From Gemmatimonadota bacterium (lineage in GTDB: Bacteria; Latescibacterota; UBA2968; UBA8231), in assembly GCA_018660835.1 (NCBI GenBank), contig JABJJN010000056.1:124001-188000 (forward strand): a stretch of 64,000 nucleotides of DNA. The letters run 5' to 3'. Positions 49,146-58,428 of this stretch are shown piece after piece. Within the stretch, counting starts at the first letter, position 1, and each line of letters opens with the position of its first letter. The notes beneath the pieces were generated by a model. It did no database searches. It saw only the letters and a list, made by a program, of their open reading frames with translations, and was not told the DNA's origin. The translations under genes and the position numbers were made by a program.

Positions 49146-51349
49146 CGGGCAAGTTGATCGAATACGCGAACCCTGAGCAGGGATCTGATTCGGAGCACGA
49201 CTTCTCCAGGGGCAACACGTCACCTTGGATCGCTGCCCCTTTTGGCATGACCCATTGGGCACCGCAGACAGAGGAAGGATCGCGCTTCTACAAGTCGACG
49301 GCTCGGCAACTGCAGGGCATCCGGGCAACGCACCAGCCGAGCCCCTGGATCGGTGACTACGGCCACTTTCTCATCATGCCGCAGACCGGCACAAGGGCAC
49401 TCGGCGCAGGCAGCCAGTCCTCCGTTTTCCGTCGTAGTGATACCACCATCCAACCACATCTGTTTGAGACCTTCCTCGGACGTTATCAGACCCGACTTGC
49501 CATGACGGCAACTGAACGGTGCGCCTGTTTCCAGTTCGAATTTCCTTTGGACACCGAGCGACGTCTATTGATCCAGGGAATCGATGGAGCCTCGTGGTTT
49601 CGTGTAGATGGCCAATGTATCGAGGGCTTTACTCGTGGAAACAGTGGCGGCGTCCCCGACGGCTTCGCCTGCTACATGTACGGCGAGATCGATACACCTA
49701 TCGAGTCATCTTGCCTGTACACAGATGGTGAGCTGTTTAGCGGCGATGGTGAGGCGGATCGTGTCGGCGTCGCCATCGATCTGAAGGTCGGTGGCCGAGC
49801 AACGCTGCGCCTGGCAACATCCTTCATCAGTGTCGCCCAGGCGCGGCGCAATCTCGAACACGAAGTGGCGGGGCAGTCCTTCGAGACACTACGCGATGCC
49901 AATGAAGCGATATGGGAGGAGCGCCTCGGTCGGATCGAGATTGAGGGGGCGAGCGAAGAGCAGAAGCAGACGTTCTATTCATGCCTGTATCGCACGCAGT
50001 TGTTCCCGCGGATCTGGCACGAACTCGATCAAAGTGGCAATCCGATTCACTACAGCCCCTACGACGGTGAGATTCATCAGGGCGTCCTGTATGCGGACAA
50101 TGGTTTCTGGGACACGCATCGCACAGTGTATCCCCTCCTATCGATCCTGGATCCACAGCGACTCAGCGAAATGGTCGAAGGATGGACGAATGCGGCCAAG
50201 GAGGGCGGCTGGTTTCCGAAGTGGTCGAGCCCGGGCTATCGCGCCTGTATGATCGGCACGCACCTGGATGCAGTCGTAGCTGATGCATTTGTGAAGGGAT
50301 GTCGCGACTTTGATGTAGATGCCGCCTATGCTGCCATGGTTAAGGACGCCACCCAGGTGGGCAATGCGGAGGGTTCCTTTGGGCGTGCCGGCATCGAGGC
50401 CTTCGATTCACTGGGTTATGTTCCGACCGATGAATTTGAACACGCCGCCTCAAGAACCATGGATCATGCCTACACTGACTTCTGTGTGGCCCAGGTCGCC
50501 AGTGGGCTTGGCAAGAACCAGGAGGCGCAGCGCTTCTACGCTCGCGCCTTGAACTACCAGAACACCTTTGATTCTGCAACAGGTTTCGCACGTGGACGCA
50601 GACGTGACGGTTCCTTCGATGCACAATTCCAGGAGTTTGAGTGGGGGGGTGCCTACATCGAGGGTTCTGCGTGGCAGTGCACCTGGGCCGTGCCACACGA
50701 TCCGGAGGGGTTGGCACAGGTGATGGGAGGCCGCCAGGCGATGATCGCGAAACTTGATCAGATGCTTGATCTGCCACCAACCTTCAGCGTTGGCAACTAT
50801 GGGCGCGAAATCCATGAAATGACGGAGATGGCGGCGATTGATTTTGGTCAATACGCCCATTCGAACCAACCCGTCCATCACGTATTGTATCTCTACTCAG
50901 CCATGGGTCGCCCAGCGAAGACGCAAGACGCGGTGCGTCGTGTTCTGGATGAATTGTATGTACCGGGTCCCGGCGAAGGCTTCGCGGGCGATGAGGATAA
51001 TGGCGAAATGTCCGCGTGGTATGTCTTCAGTGCCTTGGGCTTCTACCCATTGTGTCCGGGCCATCCAACCTATGTGCTGGGCGCACCATTGTTCGGCAAG
51101 GCAACGGTGAGACCTGGAACCGGGTCAGGCGGTGGCGCCGGTGAGACATTTGTCATCGAGGCGGAGGGCAATGGCCCCGATGCTCCTTACACGCAGCAGA
51201 TTCAACTCAATGGCGTGCCCTCGTCGAAGCTCTACCTGCATCATGACCAGATTATGCAGGGCGGCCGGCTACACTTCATGATGGGTGATGAAGCAGCAGA
51301 GGGGAAATACGAGCGCGCCGACCTCCCCTTTTCATTGTCCACTAGCTGA
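49142..51349 (+). CDS. GH92-family glycoside hydrolase (alpha-mannosidase-type)
   Basis: GNTSPWIAAPFGMTHWAPQTE, YADNGFWDTHRTVYPLLSILDPQRLSEMVEGWTNAAKEGGWFPKWSSPGYRACMIGTHLDAVVADAFVKG, AGDEDNGEMSAWYVFSALGFYPLCPG. GTGA overlap upstream. Confidence 0.94.
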   Translation: MTGKLIEYANPEQGSDSEHDFSRGNTSPWIAAPFGMTHWAPQTEEGSRFYKSTARQLQGIRATHQPSPWIGDYGHFLIMPQTGTRALGAGSQSSVFRRSDTTIQPHLFETFLGRYQTRLAMTATERCACFQFEFPLDTERRLLIQGIDGASWFRVDGQCIEGFTRGNSGGVPDGFACYMYGEIDTPIESSCLYTDGELFSGDGEADRVGVAIDLKVGGRATLRLATSFISVAQARRNLEHEVAGQSFETLRDANEAIWEERLGRIEIEGASEEQKQTFYSCLYRTQLFPRIWHELDQSGNPIHYSPYDGEIHQGVLYADNGFWDTHRTVYPLLSILDPQRLSEMVEGWTNAAKEGGWFPKWSSPGYRACMIGTHLDAVVADAFVKGCRDFDVDAAYAAMVKDATQVGNAEGSFGRAGIEAFDSLGYVPTDEFEHAASRTMDHAYTDFCVAQVASGLGKNQEAQRFYARALNYQNTFDSATGFARGRRRDGSFDAQFQEFEWGGAYIEGSAWQCTWAVPHDPEGLAQVMGGRQAMIAKLDQMLDLPPTFSVGNYGREIHEMTEMAAIDFGQYAHSNQPVHHVLYLYSAMGRPAKTQDAVRRVLDELYVPGPGEGFAGDEDNGEMSAWYVFSALGFYPLCPGHPTYVLGAPLFGKATVRPGTGSGGGAGETFVIEAEGNGPDAPYTQQIQLNGVPSSKLYLHHDQIMQGGRLHFMMGDEAAEGKYERADLPFSLSTS

Positions 51350-51350
51350 T

Positions 51351-52160
51351 CTAAGCGCCCCACATCCGCGACCCATCGAATTCCATGTGTTCACCCCGGG
51401 TCCAGGTCGGTGTCGACGCGTAGAGATTGTCCACACCCGGCGTGGCATCACCGCGGCAGAGAATGCTGGCATGACTGTCGTTGGTTACATGCGTCGTGGT
51501 GGGGATATAGCGCAGTGTGAGACCTACACGCCAACGATCTGACGCATTCGCATTCGAGCCATGGATAATCGTCGGATTGTGAATCGACACATCCCCCGCG
51601 TGCAACTGCAGATCGACGGCGTCAACCTCATCGATCTCATCCGGGTGAATCCCCACACCAAGGACGAACTTTTCCGGATCGAGTTCGACCATCTCACTGC
51701 GCTTGCGCAAGCGCACATTCTGCGTCCCCGGCAACACCCGCATACAACCATTGTCGATGACGGAGTCAGTGCCGGCGACCCACAGTGTCGCCACCTCCAT
51801 CGGTTCCAAAGGCCAGTAGGACCCATCCTGATGCCACTGCACAGCCTGTCCCTTGTGAGGTCCCTTGGCGATGTAGTGGGCGGCGAACAAGGCCACATGG
51901 GGACCGAGAAATGTCTCGGCCACATCAACAAGTCGCTCATCACGAACCAATCGATGCATGAATGGGTCGTCGACCAGTAGAGAATGCCCCAAACGCTCGG
52001 GTCTGATGTCAGGGTGACGCTCCAGTAGCCAATGCACATGATTCACCATCTCCGCAGCCAAGCCGGTGTCGATGGCACCGCGGGCGATGCAGTAGCCCTG
52101 TTCATCGTATTCTTCGCGTAGACTCATAGTCTTTGGCTCATGGTCTGGGGGCACGGTCAT
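51351..52160 (-). CDS. Phytanoyl-CoA dioxygenase (PhyH)-family protein
   Basis: YDEQGYCIARGAID; VQWHQDGSYWPLEP; NGCMRVLPGTQ; HAGDVSIHNPTIIHGSNANASDRWRVGLTLRYIP. Confidence 0.92.
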   Translation of the reverse strand: MTVPPDHEPKTMSLREEYDEQGYCIARGAIDTGLAAEMVNHVHWLLERHPDIRPERLGHSLLVDDPFMHRLVRDERLVDVAETFLGPHVALFAAHYIAKGPHKGQAVQWHQDGSYWPLEPMEVATLWVAGTDSVIDNGCMRVLPGTQNVRLRKRSEMVELDPEKFVLGVGIHPDEIDEVDAVDLQLHAGDVSIHNPTIIHGSNANASDRWRVGLTLRYIPTTTHVTNDSHASILCRGDATPGVDNLYASTPTWTRGEHMEFDGSRMWGA

Positions 52161-53095
52161 TGGCTGTCTCTCTCGTTCCAGACACCCAGCTCAAAGGGAC
52201 GCGGATCAACGGCTGACATGAGGTCGGTCCGCTCGTGCACGCGCCGATTCCAGTTCTGGCGACCGTGGAATAGCAGATGCTGGTTCGCAGGGATCTGCGC
52301 CCTAAACTCATCGGTCAATACCCCGTCTCCCCAGTACGGCAGTTGTGCCGGTCCGTAGCCGGTAATAATGATCACACGCTCACGTTCACTCGTCAGACGC
52401 CCTGTCGCATGAATCAGTGGTTCCACGAACAGCAGCGTCGAACCTGCGGGGGCGACAACCTGGTGTATGAGTGACCGATCCTGGTAGGCACACTCTATGA
52501 GCTGCTCCGGTGGCAGATCCATCTTGTGGCTACCGGCGATGACGACGGTACCGCCATCGTCTGGCCTCAATTCGGTCAGATTCGTAAGGGTTTTCACGAA
52601 GTTGCAGTGATAGAGTCCGTGGCGTGTGTAGCTGCCATAAGGCACATCAATGCCACGATGAAAGGAATAACGAAAGGCCTCGGCGTCCTGCGTGTCCCAA
52701 TCTGGCGAGCGTGTGTTGATGTGAGCATTGGACTCCACCATGCGCACTTCACCACCGATCAGTTCCGCTGCCAGCCCGATCATTCTCGGGTGCGTGATGT
52801 AGGCTGCAAAGGAAGGGTCCGCCTGCTCAATATCCCGCATGAAGTCGTGATGGGATGGCTTCGTACCAGCCAGACCTGCGCCTCGGACTTTGAGGGAGAG
52901 ATCTTCACTCTTGGAAGACGGCCTGCCCGCGGCGATCAGGTCTCGCTTCAGTTCCTGCAGAGCGTCAATGAGAATACCGCACTCATCTGACGTCAGCGTC
53001 TCCGGTATGACGACATAACCATAGATATCGAGATGCAGGCGCTGCGCCGACGTCAGGGCGGGAAAGGGGACGTCCATCTTCTCTTCATCAGGCAT
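52157..53095 (-). CDS. Phytanoyl-CoA dioxygenase (PhyH)-family protein
   Basis: LDIYGYVVIPETLTSDECGILIDAL; YSFHRGIDVPYG; GGTVVIAGSHKMDLP; STLLFVEPLIHATGRLTSERERVIIITGY. Confidence 0.8.
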   Translation of the reverse strand: MPDEEKMDVPFPALTSAQRLHLDIYGYVVIPETLTSDECGILIDALQELKRDLIAAGRPSSKSEDLSLKVRGAGLAGTKPSHHDFMRDIEQADPSFAAYITHPRMIGLAAELIGGEVRMVESNAHINTRSPDWDTQDAEAFRYSFHRGIDVPYGSYTRHGLYHCNFVKTLTNLTELRPDDGGTVVIAGSHKMDLPPEQLIECAYQDRSLIHQVVAPAGSTLLFVEPLIHATGRLTSERERVIIITGYGPAQLPYWGDGVLTDEFRAQIPANQHLLFHGRQNWNRRVHERTDLMSAVDPRPFELGVWNERDSQ

Positions 53096-53202
53096 TGGTG
53101 GTGAAGCTCTCTTTGATTCGGGTCAGGTGGTACACGCTGAAATTACTGGAATTCTCGTATGGTGGCATCACGTCTCTGCCGGTGAATCGCACGGGCATCG
53201 TT

Positions 53203-53952
53203 CTACACTTCTCTTGTGTCCTGCGTGGAAGCCGAAGCCCAGGCACCTATCCGGGCCTTGACCACTGCCAGGGCGGCAATGACTGCCGTCTCGGTTCGCA
53301 GTACCCGAGCCCCCATGCCTGCCAACTTGTAACCGGCAGCAGTCAGCTGGTCACGCTCAGTTGACGTCCACCCTCGCTCCGAACCAACGGCAAGGGTCAC
53401 AGTAGTCGTCGAATCTGGCAATGCATTGCTGAGCTCGGTTGTCCCCTCGTAGTTGTCGAGAGCAATACGTACGTCGCCCCCCGCGCTGACAAGAGCGTCG
53501 GACAATTCCATTCCTACTTCTACCGGTGGGATCCGGGTCGCGAAAGCTTGTTCGACTCCAGTGTGGACCTGGCGCTGATACTCTGATGTGGTCCACAGAC
53601 TGCTGTCGGCGTAGGTCGGTTCGCCGCGCTCGGTGCGTGGGAAGAGCATGCGTGACACACCCAGCGTCGCGGCCTCGCGCAAGACGCGACGGCAACTTTG
53701 AGGTCGACAGAGACCGACGATCAGCGTCACAGGTTCGACGGCGGGCAGGAGGGTGCTCCAGGTGAAACTCAGGACCATCACTTCATCATCCACTGCTTCT
53801 ACCAAGGCCTTGCCGACAGGACCATCGATGAGCCCTACATCAAAGCGGTCTCCAGGACAACGCTGCAGCACGTCAAGAATGTGACGGGCGCGAGGATCCT
53901 GCCGTGACAGGGGTTTTGATGTCTCGTCGTCGTGAAACAGGATGATATTCAT
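53203..53952 (-). CDS. RsmE-like 16S rRNA (uracil1498-N3) methyltransferase, divergent SPOUT protein
   Basis: MNIILF..., ARHILDVLQRCPGDRFDVGLIDG, VLREAATLGVSRMLFPRTERGE, AVGSERGWTSTERDQLTAAGYKLAGMGARVLRTETAVIAAL. Confidence 0.8.
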   Translation of the reverse strand: MNIILFHDDETSKPLSRQDPRARHILDVLQRCPGDRFDVGLIDGPVGKALVEAVDDEVMVLSFTWSTLLPAVEPVTLIVGLCRPQSCRRVLREAATLGVSRMLFPRTERGEPTYADSSLWTTSEYQRQVHTGVEQAFATRIPPVEVGMELSDALVSAGGDVRIALDNYEGTTELSNALPDSTTTVTLAVGSERGWTSTERDQLTAAGYKLAGMGARVLRTETAVIAALAVVKARIGAWASASTQDTREV

Positions 53953-54138
53953 TGGTTCGTCAGATTTCTGCTCGGGGCATTTCTGACGCAGCAGGCTGCG
54001 TCGCCAGCCAGTGAGGCTAGGCCCATCATCGAATTGAGGCAACCTGGAGCGAGGCACGTCTCATCACCTATCTTTTGGCGGCCATTCTCTCGTGCGTATC
54101 GACCATCCTTGCAGACGATTCAAGAAGATGACAAGTAG

Positions 54139-54951
54139 ATGACGATCTCCGACGCCGACTTGCAGCATTATCATGATCAAGGCTACCTCATCCGGCGCCA
54201 GGTTTTCACGGCGGCTCGTATGACATCACTGCGTGATGCAATGGAACGTCTGATGGATCGCGCCCTTGCGGGAGAGGTGGAAATAGGCTGGATCGATCGG
54301 GAACAACGCCTCTTGCAGCGCACAGGCCAGCTATTTGCACCAGAGAAATACGACGCAGCGTACGCTGCGTGGCTCAACGACGACCTCGATACGCATCTGC
54401 GGGCCTTGCTCGACGCGGCACCACGGCACAGTCTGTTTGGCATGCTCGCCAGTGGCGGGGGGCAGCCATACCAGCAAGCCTGGCATCGTGACCTTGGTAG
54501 ACCGGGCGACGACGACGAAGAGACATTCTATCACCGTCACCACGGCAAGTATGTCCAGTTCAATGCCCCCCTGCTGCCGGGCGACCGTTTCCTCCATATC
54601 GTGCCCGCGAGCCATCTGCGTGCTTCGACGGTCCAGGAAATTGAAGCTGCCGCCGCGGGTGAAGAAGCGGATATGCCGGACGCGCTTGTTGTTGAACTTG
54701 AACCTGGTGACATCGTCTACTACGATGCCAATCTGTGGCACCGTGGATGGAATCCTGCAGGGGTGAATCGCTGGTCAATGCACTGTGCATTCTGGCGCGC
54801 CGATTGCCCTGTCATGACGCACGAGATCAATCAGCGGGACGCACTGCTGAGCGTGGGACACCTCGATCGCATGCCGCCGATTGCCCGCGAATATGTGCAA
54901 CGATATCTGGACAATATTCCGGCCGAACCTCTCAGACTGCAGGACCTGTGA
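54139..54951 (+). CDS. Phytanoyl-CoA dioxygenase (PhyH)-family protein
   Basis: YHDQGYLIRRQVFTAARM; QQAWHRDLGRPGDDDEE; LHIVPASHLRAS; ELEPGDIVYYDANLWHRGWNPAGVNRWSMH. Confidence 0.9.
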   Translation: MTISDADLQHYHDQGYLIRRQVFTAARMTSLRDAMERLMDRALAGEVEIGWIDREQRLLQRTGQLFAPEKYDAAYAAWLNDDLDTHLRALLDAAPRHSLFGMLASGGGQPYQQAWHRDLGRPGDDDEETFYHRHHGKYVQFNAPLLPGDRFLHIVPASHLRASTVQEIEAAAAGEEADMPDALVVELEPGDIVYYDANLWHRGWNPAGVNRWSMHCAFWRADCPVMTHEINQRDALLSVGHLDRMPPIAREYVQRYLDNIPAEPLRLQDL

Positions 54952-55000
54952 GACAACAACATCCGGTAGCCCGATCACACAGAAATGACTTCGAGGGTAT

Positions 55001-55915
55001 ATGACCGTTGCGCTAGATCCGACACCCCTAGATCTCAAGGACCAGAGCTATGCCGTGGTTCGTGGGCTTTTCGACGCGGCCGACATTCAACGCCTGAATG
55101 AGATTTGCGAACGAGTACTTGCCCAATGGCGCCAAGCACCGCGCAGTGATAACCCCCCTGTGGGCCCGCAGGCCAACTATATGCGGCATCTGAATGATCC
55201 TGGATACCACGTGGGCTACCCGCAGGATCTGAGTTTTCTGCTCAACGCCATCGGATCTCCACAGGTTCTTGAGTCCGTAAGCGCAGCCCTTGGCGAGGAA
55301 TTCCTGCTCGCCCTGATCAGCCTCTACTTCAATCCAACAGGAGAGAGCCAGGACGGCTTCTGGCACAAAGACAAGATTGGCGATGAAGCAGGAGTTGCGA
55401 AGATCCAGGAGACGGGTGCAGGACTGCAGATGCAGATCGCCCTGGTGCCTACGGACGATCTGCAGTTGGTGCCGGGGTCGCATCTGCGCGACTACACAGA
55501 AGAAGAACATGCGATCTGCGTCGCCGACGACGGGATCCACAATCGCTCTAACGACATGCCCGGTGCTGTGCGTCTCGCCCTCGAGCCCGGTGATGCCGTA
55601 TTGTTCACGCAAGTGTGCATTCATCGCGGTCGCTATCACAGAGACACACCACGACGAACGTTGATGCTCTCCGTGAAGAAGCGAGCCGCTGCGGAGTTCA
55701 CACTGCGCCAGCGCGGCCTCGATCAGTACAGTGATCAGCCCTGGTTCCTGCTGCCGACCTACCTCGATGGCGTGACGCCTGAGGCGCGAGCCTTCTTCGA
55801 GGAATTTGCCAATTTCTATGGTGCACGCTGGAAAGCACGTCTGGCAGAAGTGATGAAATACTCAAGTCTGTTGGACAACCTGACCAAATCAGGAGCCAAC
55901 CCGTTCGGTGCATGA
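55001..55915 (+). CDS. Phytanoyl-CoA dioxygenase (PhyH)-family protein
   Basis: DGFWHKDKIGDEA; LQLVPGSHLRDYTEEEHAI; LEPGDAVLFTQVCIHRGRYHRDTPRRTLM. Confidence 0.87.
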   Translation: MTVALDPTPLDLKDQSYAVVRGLFDAADIQRLNEICERVLAQWRQAPRSDNPPVGPQANYMRHLNDPGYHVGYPQDLSFLLNAIGSPQVLESVSAALGEEFLLALISLYFNPTGESQDGFWHKDKIGDEAGVAKIQETGAGLQMQIALVPTDDLQLVPGSHLRDYTEEEHAICVADDGIHNRSNDMPGAVRLALEPGDAVLFTQVCIHRGRYHRDTPRRTLMLSVKKRAAAEFTLRQRGLDQYSDQPWFLLPTYLDGVTPEARAFFEEFANFYGARWKARLAEVMKYSSLLDNLTKSGANPFGA

Positions 55916-55933
55916 ACGGTGAGAGAACGAACG

Positions 55934-56695
55934 ATGCTGAACGCAGATCAGGTGGCGCAGTTTTCGCAGGACGGTTTCCTCATTGTACGAGGTCTACTTG
56001 ACGCATCGCGCGTGGAGGCGATCAAGCAACGTGCTGAATCGATCGCACGCGGTGAGGAATCGCACGTGCCGCCATCACGCCTGCAGTTGGAGCCCGTAGT
56101 AGCCAGTGGCGAACAGAGTGCGGATGAAGGCGCGAATTCGCTACGCAAGATGAGTCATGTAGCCTTCGTGGACGACGTATTTCGCGACCATGCCACGACG
56201 CCCGCCATTCTGGATTGCGTTGAGGCACTGCTTGGCCCGGACCTTAAGCTCTATCAGGACCAGCTGTTCATGAAACCACCACGGATCGGTTCGCGCCAAG
56301 CCTACCACCAGGATCAACCACTTGGGTTCCACGTCGAACCTGCAGATCGCATGGTCACCTGCTGGGCCGCCCTCGATGCGGCGACGATCGAGAATGGTTG
56401 CCTGTGGATGCTACCGGGAACACACAAACACGGCTGGATCGACAAAGAGAAGTGGCAGGAAGTGGAGGAGCAGGCCGTCGCCGACGACTTGAGCACGGAA
56501 CGTCCCGTCGAATTGAGTCCTGGGGACTGCAGCTTCCATCATGGCCACATCTTACACAGCAGCCGCCCGAATCTCACCGACAAGAGACGCTGGGGTTATG
56601 CTACCCACTATGTGAGCGCTCACTGTCGTTATGTTGGCGACGATGACAATGACGCCCTGTTGGTTCGCGGACGTTCGATTCCAGGCTGCGTTTGA
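55934..56695 (+). CDS. Phytanoyl-CoA dioxygenase (PhyH)-family protein
   Basis: QDGFLIVRGLLDASRVEAI; QAYHQDQPLGFHVEPADRMVTCWAALDAATIENGCLWMLPGTHKHG; LSPGDCSFHHGHILHSSRPNLTDKRRWGYATHYV. ORF extends to GTG 55919. Confidence 0.93.
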   Translation: MLNADQVAQFSQDGFLIVRGLLDASRVEAIKQRAESIARGEESHVPPSRLQLEPVVASGEQSADEGANSLRKMSHVAFVDDVFRDHATTPAILDCVEALLGPDLKLYQDQLFMKPPRIGSRQAYHQDQPLGFHVEPADRMVTCWAALDAATIENGCLWMLPGTHKHGWIDKEKWQEVEEQAVADDLSTERPVELSPGDCSFHHGHILHSSRPNLTDKRRWGYATHYVSAHCRYVGDDDNDALLVRGRSIPGCV

Positions 56696-56730
56696 GCCTC
56701 CCTCTGCCAGCACCTCGCGCAAGGACCGCT

Positions 56731-57570
56731 ATGCCAGTGATGACGCCCCTGCGTCGTATCCTGCTCATGTTCTTGTTGTGCATGGGAACTGCCCTGGCAG
56801 ACGATACGGCACGCTCAGAGGCGCTCATCCATGGCGATAACGAACGCCTTCAGCAATTGCTTGCACTCGAGTGGGATGTCGCCATGCACGACGCCGGCAC
56901 GAAGGACTGGCAGGATCGGTGGTTCCTCGATGGCACGCGGGCAGCAGTCACAAATACACCGGACGGCATGATTCTCACGGCAGGCCCCATCCCGCGCGAT
57001 CATGCTTCGCACTGTGTTCTGTGGACGAAGGATTCCTTTGCCGGTGATGTGAAGATCGAATTTGACTACTGGCGGTTGGATACGATTCAGCGCTGGGTAA
57101 ACATTCTCTACATCCAGGCAACCGGCACGGGGGTCGCACCCTACGACAAGGACATCGACGCTTGGTCCCAACAGCGTGAGATCCCCTATATGAAGTCCTA
57201 CTTCAACCACATGAATTTGCTGCATATCAGCTTCGCCGCCTTCGATCCTGACAGCGCACACGACGACTATGTCAGAATGAGACGCTACCCGACATCGGCT
57301 GACCGTTCGTTCAGCGAGCTCGCCGTCCGACCGGACTACTTTGACACGGGATTATTCAGACCCGGGGTGAAGCACCATTTCACCGTGATCAAACGTCACA
57401 GCGAAGTCCACATGCGGATTTCAGATGGCGAGAAGACAATGACCTTTTCCTGGGACACGTCCCGGTTCGACCCGATCGTCGAAGGTCGAATCGGCTTCCG
57501 TCATATGTTCACTCGTAGTGCGCGCTATGCGGACATCTCCATATCGACCTTGAGTCGTCGTCGACCTTGA
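56731..57570 (+). CDS. DUF1961-family (YesU-like) secreted protein
   Basis: Signal MTPLRRILLMFLLCMGTALA; FDYWRLDTIQRWVNILYIQATGTGVAPYDKDIDAW, MNLLHISFAAFD, DYVRMRRYP, VEGRIGFRHMFTRSARYADISIS. Confidence 0.75.
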   Translation: MPVMTPLRRILLMFLLCMGTALADDTARSEALIHGDNERLQQLLALEWDVAMHDAGTKDWQDRWFLDGTRAAVTNTPDGMILTAGPIPRDHASHCVLWTKDSFAGDVKIEFDYWRLDTIQRWVNILYIQATGTGVAPYDKDIDAWSQQREIPYMKSYFNHMNLLHISFAAFDPDSAHDDYVRMRRYPTSADRSFSELAVRPDYFDTGLFRPGVKHHFTVIKRHSEVHMRISDGEKTMTFSWDTSRFDPIVEGRIGFRHMFTRSARYADISISTLSRRRP

Positions 57571-57635
57571 GGAATCTCGAATCGCCGTAACATGAATCTG
57601 CGCGGGCCCAGGCGCGCCGAGTCGCTCCCAGATAC

Positions 57636-58418
57636 TCAAAAGTCGTCGCCGTGCACGCTGCCTGGGCGCGAGTAGTCTGCGGGTTCTTCGCGTAGATCGT
57701 AGCCGAGTTTCTCCAGCCATACCTGCCCTTTGTAGCCAAGCAGCTTTTCAGCCTTGCTTAGATCCCACCGTCTCTGCGAACTCTCTCCCACAAGCGTAAC
57801 GACCTCACATCCGGACACCGGTGCAGTCACGGAGAGGGAGAAGGCCTCGACCAGATCCGAAAAGGCCATCCACTGCGGCAGGATGGAACCTCCGGCAGTA
57901 GCGGGATCGTCGACATCAATGGGAGCCGGAATACGCAGGCAGAGGACTTCCATGTGGTGCAGTCGGGCATAGGTTCGAGCGATCTGCTCGCCGACGTACT
58001 TCGTCAGCCCATACGTCTCCACCGGTTTTCCTGGAGCGTCTGCAGGAACCCACTCAGGCGCTGGATACCCCCAGACCACGGTCAGACTACTCGTGTAAAC
58101 GACACGCCTTACGCCGGCCCTCGCTGCTGCCTCAAAGACATTGTACGTGCCCTTCGCATTGATGTCCCAGCGCTCGTCATTGAAGCGATCGTCCTCATAG
58201 TCGCCCTCGTGTCCCGTTGCGATGGCCAGATGAATGATCGCATCCATGCCCTCGGCAGCGGCTTCCACCTGATCCAACTGGGTTACATCCACCTGTCGCC
58301 AGCGATCGTCACCGTCGACGGCGGAACGGGATGTAAGGATAAGCTCGTGCTCAGACTCCAGACGGGGTACCAGTCGCCGGCCGATCGTCCCCCGCGCCCC
58401 GGTAATGAGGATTTTCAT
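57636..58418 (-). CDS. NAD(P)-dependent epimerase/dehydratase (extended SDR)
   Basis: MKILITGARGTIGRRLVPRL, AIIHLAIATGHEGDYEDDRFNDERWDINAKGTYNVFEAAARAGVRRVVYTSSLTVVWG, YGLTKYVGEQIARTYA. Confidence 0.92.
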   Translation of the reverse strand: MKILITGARGTIGRRLVPRLESEHELILTSRSAVDGDDRWRQVDVTQLDQVEAAAEGMDAIIHLAIATGHEGDYEDDRFNDERWDINAKGTYNVFEAAARAGVRRVVYTSSLTVVWGYPAPEWVPADAPGKPVETYGLTKYVGEQIARTYARLHHMEVLCLRIPAPIDVDDPATAGGSILPQWMAFSDLVEAFSLSVTAPVSGCEVVTLVGESSQRRWDLSKAEKLLGYKGQVWLEKLGYDLREEPADYSRPGSVHGDDF

Positions 58419-58428
58419 AGCTCTCCCA

